A stretch of DNA of 34,123 bases from UTCHB3 sp964431385 (GTDB lineage Bacteria > Bacteroidota > Ignavibacteria > Ignavibacteriales > Ignavibacteriaceae). Under the pieces are notes generated by a model, which saw only the letters and a program-made list of their open reading frames with translations, was not told the DNA's origin and did not search any database. The position numbers were made by a program, and so were the translations under genes. Every line of letters starts with the position of its first letter. The first letter of the stretch is position 1. Location of the stretch: assembly GCA_964431385.1 (NCBI GenBank), contig CAYSJM010000034.1, forward strand, positions 1 through 34,123. The letters are read 5' to 3'. Of this stretch, positions 8,901 to 14,962 are shown piece by piece.

Positions 8901-9258
8901 CTTCAACGATAATTATTCCGCCCGCAAAGACTTCCCCTTCAAAAATCGGGACACATTTGCAGATCAGACTTATATTCTTCCTGCCCGAAGTTATTCTACG
9001 AATCTCTCTTTCAAAGGGAATCCCCTCTTTAACTCGTAAAATATCTTCGAGAAGGTCAATATGATCAAAAAGACGGGTTTCATCCAACTTGATAAATTGT
9101 TTGGCAGTCGTAATCTCCTGATTAAGAACCCCCATTCTGAAGAGTGCGGAGTTGATCGATTTGGTTACGAGGTCACTATCAAAGATAATGATGCCGACGG
9201 GGAGTGCTTCCACGGGGAGAAAATGATTATCAAAATTGGCGGTTTTTTTCTTTGGCAT
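5992..9258 (-). CDS. Soluble multi-PAS hybrid sensor histidine kinase with degenerate receiver
   Basis: This 1088-residue signalling protein has no signal peptide or membrane helix, so it should sense in the cytoplasm. About six PAS-type modules lie in series near residues 12-125, 145-240, 258-352, 363-470, 480-582 and 594-715. Next come a HisKA helix pair with SHDMRTP (H742) and an HATPase with N box NLFSNAIKF, DTGVGI and GTGLGLSLV. A receiver-like domain fills about 960-1085. In that domain the usual phospho-acceptor Asp is replaced by A1010 (VITAHSFDGKTG against VLLDxxMPxxxG), and the acidic pocket reads VES, while the KP motif is kept. The kinase core looks active, so its phosphate probably goes to a separate response regulator. 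The receiver protein encoded at 10309-10992 is a nearby candidate partner, by proximity only. Confidence 0.9.
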   Translation of the reverse strand: MPKKKTANFDNHFLPVEALPVGIIIFDSDLVTKSINSALFRMGVLNQEITTAKQFIKLDETRLFDHIDLLEDILRVKEGIPFEREIRRITSGRKNISLICKCVPIFEGEVFAGGIIIVEDLRVIPELTMTSGINIDKTDNLLSSSFDLVFVTEENGRVLFYGGKEVFKYFPERQIILGEGFSSLFRIGAKLLKELERNQSIQIEHVKDGESYFFSLRRTPFLDIQGNSRLLFIFDDISTEILTFRSLEKQITELSNYAVLAEKGGLAIFSVNKKKEITSWSTEAERFFGYKKLEVFGKNVSSIIKQFPSSTKGGVFRSLYASTEATGLGEFRIIENGESTSGATIICRDIFEEEKEKRALHLTNRQLRTFINSSDDLICEFDYEGNIIKANEKFFSILSYDSQKDKLKLSDLFTDESVSIEAVKSSGVQKRILQTKTSTGRVFPAEVTFVYFEEDEKFSSFACLIRDISSKEKTTQDILLMQSIFEASNDGIAVEESDSLIFVNNSFVRIFGYTSELEIIGRSFTSFCHAAEEVGEREEGREFNGIKKDGSAFIAEVSRASFEFNDKIFNVLIVRDITEMRVAQKLIEESEAKYRSIAENIDDFLWVSELVNGRLSPVFVTASFVAMTGFKVTDFVGNNHFWFRVIHPEDLDTYFADLKNLLRNKYKNSGSIECRIISKNGASIWIRNKISFVREDDSIVKMFGLVSDITKQKQAEDEINQSTENLRKLNEAKDRFISIISHDMRTPFSSILGFTDFLLSEEMSPDEMKKYINYIQDSTKIMLGLVNSLLDWTRLQTGKMKFEPIKQNLKIIVSKSFSAVSGTALQKNITLSNLIPEEVVVFGDQNLILQVFNNLFSNAIKFTPEGGTVSAGITGKVEGRFLEIFVQDTGVGIREADLDKVFKVDSKFTTVGTAGEKGTGLGLSLVKEIIEKHGGNIDLTSIPGEGTTFSFTLPIASSRIALVESSGTDRVLYSKIISNLLPGYEVEQFKDIETATRSIISSVPALVITAHSFDGKTGLDLIKNINSSFDRARIPVIVLGNQLGKSENIAYSEAGVEAIFNKPVNLQKFKETIQNAVKTIFTLKPLNK

Positions 9259-9431
9259 ACTTATTCAAATTGATATGTGCAATTTAATCTATTGAGATGA
9301 AATAAAATTGTGGAACTTTTTTCATTTCGGGCGGTAAAACTGATAAAGGTTTAATAAATTATCTTGCATATAAATATAAAGTGGAGTATTTTAGTTTGCG
9401 AAAAAAATTAATTAGTAAAGGAAAAAACCAA

Positions 9432-9842
9432 ATGAAAAATCTCGCATTGTTAGCCGTAGCGGTATTCTTTTTTACCGTCGGTACAGTATCTGCTCAAAAA
9501 GCACCCGCTGATGCCAAAATAAAGATGTGCAACAGTTGCCATAAAGAAGGCAAAAACAAATTTGATGAGTTCAAAGCCTTCCTTAAGACTACTCACTCAA
9601 AAGTAACTGAAGCTTTTGATAAACCTGCAGCTAAAGAAATTGCTGACAAAAATAAAGTTGCTAATCCAAAAGAATCAGAAAATTGTCTTTCCTGCCATCA
9701 GGATAAAATGTCAAAGGTTGAAAACTTCAATCCTAAAGACATCGATTGCATGAGCTGCCACAACACTGAAAGCAAAGTTCACGCAATTCCTGAAAAAGTT
9801 ACACATCCAAGTGCTAAAAAAGCCGGTGCAACTACAGACTAA
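9432..9842 (+). CDS. Small periplasmic tri-haem c-type cytochrome
   Basis: The start chosen is the ATG at 9432, which gives a clean signal peptide (MKNLALLAVAVFFFTVGTVSA) with AAAGGAAA upstream. An earlier in-frame start at 9381 would add 17 charged residues before it. The 136-residue protein has three haem-binding CxxCH motifs at residues 33-37 (CNSCH), 85-89 (CLSCH) and 106-110 (CMSCH). It also has exactly three other histidines, H55, H117 and H125, enough for bis-His ligation of all three haems. The spacing suggests the cytochrome c7/c3-like or NapC/NirT-tail type of electron carrier, but I cannot assign a named family. The rest is Lys-rich and soluble. It would shuttle electrons in the periplasm. 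No oxidoreductase partner is adjacent. Confidence 0.88.
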   Translation: MKNLALLAVAVFFFTVGTVSAQKAPADAKIKMCNSCHKEGKNKFDEFKAFLKTTHSKVTEAFDKPAAKEIADKNKVANPKESENCLSCHQDKMSKVENFNPKDIDCMSCHNTESKVHAIPEKVTHPSAKKAGATTD

Positions 9843-9861
9843 GTTCTGAAAAGTTTTGTCG

Positions 9862-9894
9862 AAAAAGGCTGCCTCGAAAGGGGTGGCCTTTTTT
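9862..9894. terminator. Bidirectional intrinsic terminator
   Basis: A 14-bp stem including three G-T pairs (9862-9875 with 9880-9893) closes a GAAA loop. One arm ends in an A-run and the other in a T-run, so it can end transcription of the cytochrome gene on the plus strand and of the thioesterase operon on the minus strand. Confidence 0.85.
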
Positions 9895-9897
9895 CGT

Positions 9898-10305
9898 TTA
9901 AATTGAGTAGTAAGAGATTACATCTTCGGGAAGACGAACGGGGCGACCCGTTTCTGAAGAGACGAGAGTGTAGAAAAAATCGCCGGTAGCGACAATTTTC
10001 ATGGTCTTTTTATTATAAATTGTAAATGTAACGGTGCAGTTGGAACCGCCAAAAGAATCGATTCCCGTCTCAATCAGTGCCACATCACCCATTACGAGAG
10101 ATCTTTTATATTCGATTGTGGTTTTTGATACAACCCAGGTTAAATTCCTTTTGAGGAAGTCATCCATCGGAAATTTGTAGTTGTTTTCCATCTGGTCGTA
10201 TCTTGCAGCGAGCACATAGTCGAGATATTTTGTGAAGTGAACATGGTTGTTCACATCAACATCATCGGGGCGTACCTTTATTTCGCTTCTAAACCTTGAG
10301 AACAG
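9898..10305 (-). CDS. Acyl-CoA thioesterase (4HBT hotdog family), probable CTG start
   Basis: The protein matches 4HBT-type thioesterases that hydrolyse acyl-CoA. It has RPDDVDVNNHVHFTKYLDYV near the N terminus (the family's DxDxxxHV pattern), AARYDQM, and a central strand pattern IEYKRSLVMGDVALIETG. A start at GTG 10254 (118 residues) would cut off the conserved RPDDVD segment. Reading upstream in frame, no ATG, GTG or TTG occurs before the stop of the previous gene. A CTG at 10303-10305 lies six bases after a good GGAG, and starting there gives MFSRFRSEIKVRPDD and 135 residues, the normal family length. It is the last gene of the operon and lies three bases after the receiver gene's stop codon. 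Substrate chain length is unknown. Confidence 0.8.
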   Translation of the reverse strand: MFSRFRSEIKVRPDDVDVNNHVHFTKYLDYVLAARYDQMENNYKFPMDDFLKRNLTWVVSKTTIEYKRSLVMGDVALIETGIDSFGGSNCTVTFTIYNKKTMKIVATGDFFYTLVSSETGRPVRLPEDVISYYSI

Positions 10306-10315
10306 AAGCTACTCC
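10303..10315 (-). promoter_or_regulatory. Ribosome binding site that sets a CTG start
   Basis: On the minus strand GGAG (10315-10312) is followed by TAGCTT and then CTG (10305-10303). The GGAG lies within the last codons of the receiver gene, its TAG stop comes next, and spacing to CTG is six bases, which is ideal. This favours CTG over the internal GTG at 10254 as thioesterase start. Confidence 0.55.
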
Positions 10316-10992
10316 GGATCCGAAAGTTTTGGGGAGCTTTCGATATCGACCATCTTCACATCTTTAAGATAATCGGACATTTTGGGTTCCTGAATCTCTT
10401 TTAACTGATCGAGAATAAAAGCCACATCGTTAACAGCAGTTTCTATGTAGTCAATTCTTTTTGTAATAGCCTCTTTTACAAGTTCCGGCTTTCCAATCTC
10501 TCTTTTGAGGGCGGAGACCGCGAGCTTTATAACGGTCAGTGGTTGTTTTATTTTGTGATTGGCGGTCACCACGGTTGCAGCAAACATGTTAAGTCTTTCC
10601 GACTCAATCATTTGCTTTCTGATTTCTCTGAATTTTAATGCGGCGTGAATCCTCGCTAAAATTTCCACCCGGTCGAACGGTTTTTTTACATAATCGTGTG
10701 CACCGGCTTGCAGACCAATCGAAGTGTCTTCAGCGGTAACACGGGCAGTAACGAGAATAATCGGGATATCGGAGGTTTTTTCGTCTGCACTGAGATTTTT
10801 GCACACCTCAAGTCCGTTCATCCCCGGTAACATTATGTCAAGGAGAATTAAATCGGGAAGGTATTCGAACGCCATTTTCATACCTGTTTCGCCGTCGTAA
10901 GCGAAGAGGAAATCGTGTTTTTCCCGTTTTAGTATCGTTTCAAGATACTTGATATTTTGTTCGTGGTCATCGACCGCTAAAATTAAGCTCAT
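10309..10992 (-). CDS. Response regulator receiver fused to a DHp-like helix pair, no ATPase domain
   Basis: The first ~120 residues form a complete receiver: acidic pair D8-D9, phospho-acceptor D52 in LLDIMLPGMNG, T82 and K104 in the KKP motif. Instead of a DNA-binding domain there follows a coiled segment and a HisKA-like helix with NHKIKQPLTVI (H146), a good match to the H-box of histidine kinases. The 227-residue protein then ends without N, G1 or G2 boxes, so it cannot autophosphorylate. It could act as a phosphotransfer protein or as a dimeric adaptor. The ATG at 10992 sits 33 bases after the GspM/PilO-like gene. Most relatives with a receiver plus HisKA continue into an HATPase, so a family-wide truncation or local decay are both possible. 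Confidence 0.85.
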   Translation of the reverse strand: MSLILAVDDHEQNIKYLETILKREKHDFLFAYDGETGMKMAFEYLPDLILLDIMLPGMNGLEVCKNLSADEKTSDIPIILVTARVTAEDTSIGLQAGAHDYVKKPFDRVEILARIHAALKFREIRKQMIESERLNMFAATVVTANHKIKQPLTVIKLAVSALKREIGKPELVKEAITKRIDYIETAVNDVAFILDQLKEIQEPKMSDYLKDVKMVDIESSPKLSDPE

Positions 10993-11025
10993 GGCAACTC
11001 TGTTAAAATATGAACCAAAATATAA

Positions 11026-11877
11026 TCATTCAACAACTTTTATTTCCACTAAATCAACCTCATTTCGGTTGAGAAATAGAACCTTTACGCTGTTTTCAGT
11101 GATTTCTTTAATTATTCCATGCTTAACTTCATCTCCAATTCTCAATATTTTTTTTGTATTAAAGCGAAGATGTTGAAATGTAGCCTCCCCTTTCTTCACC
11201 GATCTCAATTCATATTCGGCTAAATCGATGGTCCCATCCTCTGAAAGATTTTGGAGATTAGAGATAAAAGGGAGAAAAATATCAATTTGCTCAAAGAGAC
11301 TGTCAGCTTCCCAGGTAGCTGGAGGAAGATAAAATCCTTCGGGTGCAAGAGGGACAACGAGCAACAATTCATACTCCACAAATGAGACACTGTTCTCGAG
11401 GACTCCGTAATATTTTATATCTGCAGTCGAAAATCGCATAAAATAGGGATATTTTTCGATTGCGGATATGAAACCTGAGAGCCCGAGGAACGAAGAACGC
11501 CCCGTGACTTTGAATTTTTTAAGTTCAAAACCTTTGTACTTCTCGGACTCCACTTCTGAAATGTTAAATCTAAAACCGGTGGTGAGCGAAAACTGGATAC
11601 TGTCAATCAGCATTCTGAGTTTTCTGGTGTCAACAGAGTCGAAAAGATTGTATCTGGTGGAGGTGTCTTTGTTTATTGCAAGATCAATTTTGTCATAAAG
11701 GCTCTTCATTCCGGAGCCGATGTCGTCGTGTGGGGCAAGTCCGATTGAAGTGAATTCACTCCTGACAGATTCACGGGCGGGGAGTAAAAAAATGAAGATC
11801 GCGAGTAAAAGTAAAAACGATATCCCACCAAAAATAATCGCGAGTTTAAGATGTGGTGCCATCAGTTTGAAATTCAC
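11026..11877 (-). CDS. GspM/PilO-like membrane protein
   Basis: The 283-residue protein has a short cytoplasmic tail, one membrane helix (about residues 11-31, LAIIFGGISFLLLLAIFIFL) and a periplasmic part, the topology of PilO/GspM. Helical spacing is followed by alpha/beta segments around residues 80-180. A C-terminal stretch (about 225-280) looks like a small beta domain (KKILRIGDEVKHGIIKEI) of the kind found in pilus assembly PilP/GspC-like regions. The start is GTG at 11877, overlapping the preceding stop as GTGA; an ATG five codons later is an alternative. The assignment rests on topology and on its pairing with the upstream GspL/PilN-like gene, not on a strong motif. No secretin, ATPase or pilin gene lies nearby. 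Confidence 0.5.
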   Translation of the reverse strand: MNFKLMAPHLKLAIIFGGISFLLLLAIFIFLLPARESVRSEFTSIGLAPHDDIGSGMKSLYDKIDLAINKDTSTRYNLFDSVDTRKLRMLIDSIQFSLTTGFRFNISEVESEKYKGFELKKFKVTGRSSFLGLSGFISAIEKYPYFMRFSTADIKYYGVLENSVSFVEYELLLVVPLAPEGFYLPPATWEADSLFEQIDIFLPFISNLQNLSEDGTIDLAEYELRSVKKGEATFQHLRFNTKKILRIGDEVKHGIIKEITENSVKVLFLNRNEVDLVEIKVVE

Positions 11878-13133
11878 TTTTCACCCCCCGGGACCATTAT
11901 TCTGAAGGAAGTGAAGGAGCCTGCTTCTGCCTTAAATACCTCTGATGAAAGAAGTTGTGCCCCTTTTATAGTGTTTACAAATCCCGATGCCACCGATGGT
12001 GACTCAGCATAACCTCGAATTAAAATATAGTTGTTTGCTTCGAGTGAAATTTTGGTTATCTGGAGGTTTTTATCGGCTGCGTAACTCTCTATTTTGCCAA
12101 GCAGTGCGGATATTTCAGTAAATCTTGATCGGATTTGCGGAAACTTCTCCTTGCTTTGGGGTATCTGAAGAACTTTTTTTCCATATTCTTCCACCGTTTT
12201 ATAGAGCTCTTTATTTCCGTTTTTATACTCAGCGAGTTTCTCTGACTCATTTGAAAGGATAAAAAGATCAAACACCAATATCAATGTTATCAATATGATC
12301 AGAGACATTAGACCACCGGCAACCATATTGACCGCCCGGGCATCTTTTATAGCAAGATTTCCCTCCGATTTTGCCACCTCTTCTTTGGTTAAGAGCCCCG
12401 GAACCGGAATCGACTTCGAAAAGTAGAGTTCAGAGACCATTTCACAGAGATTGTAGATCCCTTTATACGATTTTCCGTCTTCGCTGTTGGCTTCGAGTGC
12501 AAAATTTTCATCGTTTGCGGTTAAAATGTTCTCATTTTTTATTTCTTCAATTGCTTCTTCGAATCGAAAAGCGTAGGGATCGGCAGTGAAAGTTATCAGG
12601 TGATCACAATTTTTATATTCTTCACTCGCAGAGTTAAACGAATCAAATTGAATGAGCCGGGCTTCTGCGAGACCTGCCCCTTTTAATCGTGCTTCAAAAA
12701 CGAGTTCATCATCCCCTGAAAGGATGTAAGTCCGGTCGTCAGGGAAAAATTTCAGGTTCTTTGAATAATAATGAAATAATATCTCGGGGGAAGCGAGAGA
12801 AGAGATAATAACGGGTGCTTTTACCCCCTTTCGGTCCAAAAAAAGGAAGAGTTCATCGATTATCCTGTTCGAGAAGGTCACCGTTTTTGCATTCTTCTTT
12901 TCGTGGTGCAAAAGTTCACTATCAGAAACAAGAATAATGTTGCTGTTTGAAAGCTTTTTGATGATCTCAGGAGCTATATCGGCTACAAATCCTACATTTG
13001 CACCGGTGGTTTCAACCGGGAAGACTTTGAAGCTTTTTTTGCCGGAGTATCTCGTCGCATTATTGTGGTAAACTGCGAAAAAATGGTTGCTGAGAAAAAC
13101 TATTGATAAATTTTTATTAAATCGTGTATTCAA
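11874..13133 (-). CDS. GspL/PilM-PilN-like inner-membrane protein
   Basis: The 419-residue protein has a cytoplasmic N-terminal region of about 265 residues, a single membrane helix at about 268-292 (MVAGGLMSLIILITLILVF), a coiled coil to about 350, and a small C-terminal periplasmic domain that ends IMVPGGEK. This is the layout of GspL, or of a PilM-PilN fusion, which forms the inner-membrane platform of type II secretion or type IV pili together with GspM/PilO. The N-terminal region would be the actin-like fold, but I see no clear nucleotide-binding motif. The only usable start is TTG at 13133, since an in-frame stop lies five codons upstream and no ATG follows until the membrane helix. It heads a four-gene operon with the GspM-like, receiver and thioesterase genes. 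Confidence 0.55.
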   Translation of the reverse strand: MNTRFNKNLSIVFLSNHFFAVYHNNATRYSGKKSFKVFPVETTGANVGFVADIAPEIIKKLSNSNIILVSDSELLHHEKKNAKTVTFSNRIIDELFLFLDRKGVKAPVIISSLASPEILFHYYSKNLKFFPDDRTYILSGDDELVFEARLKGAGLAEARLIQFDSFNSASEEYKNCDHLITFTADPYAFRFEEAIEEIKNENILTANDENFALEANSEDGKSYKGIYNLCEMVSELYFSKSIPVPGLLTKEEVAKSEGNLAIKDARAVNMVAGGLMSLIILITLILVFDLFILSNESEKLAEYKNGNKELYKTVEEYGKKVLQIPQSKEKFPQIRSRFTEISALLGKIESYAADKNLQITKISLEANNYILIRGYAESPSVASGFVNTIKGAQLLSSEVFKAEAGSFTSFRIMVPGGEK

Positions 13134-13189
13134 GTTTTTTTGTGTCTAAATCACATATTCTTTAAGATTAATTGATTAATTTCGTAAAT

Positions 13190-13197
13190 TAAATTTG
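13190..13197 (+). promoter_or_regulatory. Candidate -7 element for the lipoprotein gene at 13230
   Basis: TAAATTTG matches TAnnTTTG and lies 32 bases before the ATG, in the AT-rich divergent region 13134-13229. A TTG at 13172-13174 is 15 bases upstream, slightly short of the usual spacing. Confidence 0.3.
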
Positions 13198-13229
13198 TAA
13201 AAAAAGTATTTCACAAATAATGCTACAAT

Positions 13230-13730
13230 ATGAACAGCAAAATAAAAATTTTAATCGTACTTTCGCTTGCTTTTAACATCTTTTTTACAGGATGTACTAA
13301 AAAAGATAAGCCGGTCAATCAGCCTGACACCACTAAACAGGTTTCAACAGACACTTCAAAACATTCACAGGACAGTTCAAAAACGAAAGATACTACTAAA
13401 ACCGATTCGGTTGAAGTTAAAAAGACAGTTTCGCTTTTGGGAACCTGGCAAGGAAAAGTTGCTAACTACAACGCTACTTTAAAAGTAACCAACCAAAACG
13501 GAAATCAGTTCTCCGGTTCGGTTGTCGTAAACTATCGAAATGTAGCAACTCATAATGTTACGGGAACATTCAACCCTGAAAACGGGGCGATCAATATGGC
13601 TGATACCGATCAAACCCGGTCAGCAGGCGTTTACGCAGGAATGGTTTCACCAAATGGACGATCAATTTCGGGCAATTTCACTGAAAAGCTAAAAGGTGGA
13701 ATCACTGTAAAATTTTCATTTAATAAATAA
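13230..13730 (+). CDS. Lipoprotein with Thr/Ser/Lys-rich linker and C-terminal beta domain
   Basis: A lipoprotein signal peptide ends in FFTGC with the lipidated cysteine at residue 22. Residues 23-67 are a low-complexity linker rich in Thr, Ser, Asp and Lys (DTTKQ, DTSKH, KDTTKTDS). From about residue 70 to 166 comes a compact beta-rich domain: LLGTWQGKVANYNATLKV, then GNQFSGSVVVNY, VTGTFNPENGAI and SISGNFTEKLKGG. The GTWQG opening and repeated strand-turn pattern resemble small lipocalin-like or DUF-type beta-barrel lipoproteins, but I do not recognise a named family. It should be anchored in the outer or inner membrane facing the periplasm. The PEGA lipoprotein gene follows after 27 bases, so the two are probably co-transcribed. 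Confidence 0.75.
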   Translation: MNSKIKILIVLSLAFNIFFTGCTKKDKPVNQPDTTKQVSTDTSKHSQDSSKTKDTTKTDSVEVKKTVSLLGTWQGKVANYNATLKVTNQNGNQFSGSVVVNYRNVATHNVTGTFNPENGAINMADTDQTRSAGVYAGMVSPNGRSISGNFTEKLKGGITVKFSFNK

Positions 13731-13757
13731 CAACATCCACACTCGGAGGAATAATTC

Positions 13758-14696
13758 ATGACAAGGAAAATCCTTTTCACTATCTTTACTCTCTCAACCA
13801 TTCTGTTCTTAACAGGATGCGACAACAAAGATAATCCACTTAATCCTGATTCAGGAAAAGTGTTTATCACTTCAACACCAACGCTGGCTGACATTTATGT
13901 TAATGGTTCCAGTTCAGGTAAAAAAACGGGTGACACTCTTTCACTTAGTGCAGGAACTTACAGCATTACACTGAAAAAGACCCTTTACAAAGACACCACT
14001 TTTAGCGTAACTGTTCTTGCTAACCAGACAGTTTCAAAAAGTGTTGCACTTACTGAAGCTTCTTTCACTGTAACCTCAACACCTGCCGGTGCTAAAGTAT
14101 ATCTTAACGGCGTGAACACAGGAACTGTTACCCCTGCAGGCATTCGTCTTGCTCTCGGAACAAACACCATTACCCTTTCACTCGGCGGATATAAAGATAC
14201 CACCTTTACAGTACCAGCTGATTCAGCCACCAAGAGTGTTGCAATTACTTTGACAGCATTAAATGTAGTTGAATTTGCTTCCGTTAGAATTTATGAATCA
14301 TTCTCGACAGCATCGGTACCAAGCGGTCTTATCCTTTCAGTAGGAAGAGCATCCACTATCGGTTCCGGCACTGGCAAAGATTCAGTAGATATCTACTACA
14401 AAACCGCTGGTTACCTCATCTCATCAGCTAAAGATTTTGCTCTCCCAAGAGAAACTTACTTTAAAATGGGAACCGGTGCCAACCTTGCTGACGGTGAAGA
14501 TTCACCTGTTAAAAACAACACATGGCTCCTCAGCGTAGCTGATACAGAAACCAACTACTTCTTCATGTACACACAAGACCAAAACTATGCCAAAATGAAA
14601 ATTATTGGATTTGGTGGCGGTACAGGCGTTTCTGATCCTGCTTACATTGATGTTCGCTGGTACTTTAACAAAACAAAGAACAATACCGAGTTCTAA
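13758..14696 (+). CDS. PEGA-domain lipoprotein
   Basis: The signal peptide ends in FLTGC with the lipid-bearing cysteine at residue 21. Two PEGA-type beta repeats follow, at about residues 33-98 and 101-170. Each has the S-TP-A-(D/K)-(I/V)-Y-(V/L)-NG pattern (TPTLADIYVNG and TPAGAKVYLNG), a turn with G, a LSAGTYSI or LALGTNTI strand and a Y-KDTTF strand. The C-terminal 140 residues form a third beta-rich region with aromatic residues (YFKMGTGANLADG, YFFMYTQDQNYAKM) that I do not recognise. PEGA domains are usually found on surface or periplasmic proteins. A GGAGGAATAATTC ribosome site precedes the ATG. It ends 73 bases before a strong terminator. Confidence 0.82.
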   Translation: MTRKILFTIFTLSTILFLTGCDNKDNPLNPDSGKVFITSTPTLADIYVNGSSSGKKTGDTLSLSAGTYSITLKKTLYKDTTFSVTVLANQTVSKSVALTEASFTVTSTPAGAKVYLNGVNTGTVTPAGIRLALGTNTITLSLGGYKDTTFTVPADSATKSVAITLTALNVVEFASVRIYESFSTASVPSGLILSVGRASTIGSGTGKDSVDIYYKTAGYLISSAKDFALPRETYFKMGTGANLADGEDSPVKNNTWLLSVADTETNYFFMYTQDQNYAKMKIIGFGGGTGVSDPAYIDVRWYFNKTKNNTEF

Positions 14697-14768
14697 TAAA
14701 ACAGGTATCTGATCACTTTTAACGGGAAACCCTGTTACTGATTGATCACTCTTTGAATTGGAAGTTTG

Positions 14769-14804
14769 AGGCTGTTCGATATTTTTATCGGGCAGCCTTT
14801 TTTT
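14769..14804 (+). terminator. Intrinsic terminator after the PEGA lipoprotein gene
   Basis: A 12-bp stem (14770-14781 with 14786-14797, two G-T pairs) closes a four-T loop, and seven T residues follow (14798-14804). The gap 14697-14962 otherwise holds no gene; its right half is AT-rich promoter-like DNA ahead of the amylase gene. Confidence 0.88.
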
Positions 14805-14962
14805 ATGTGGTGGTTGGAAGGAAAAGAAGAATTACCCGACAGACAGAATATTAAAAAAAGTGTAAAATTTTAGCCAAAAGTCACAAAAAAGCCACAAATT
14901 GATTGAGGCATTTTTTTGTATTTTAGGAAATTGAAATACAAAGATTAATCGGAGCAAAGAAA

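Noticed and set aside
9381..9431. N-terminal extension of the tri-haem cytochrome
   Set aside because: It would put charged residues in front of a clear signal peptide; the ATG at 9432 has an AAAGGAAA upstream.
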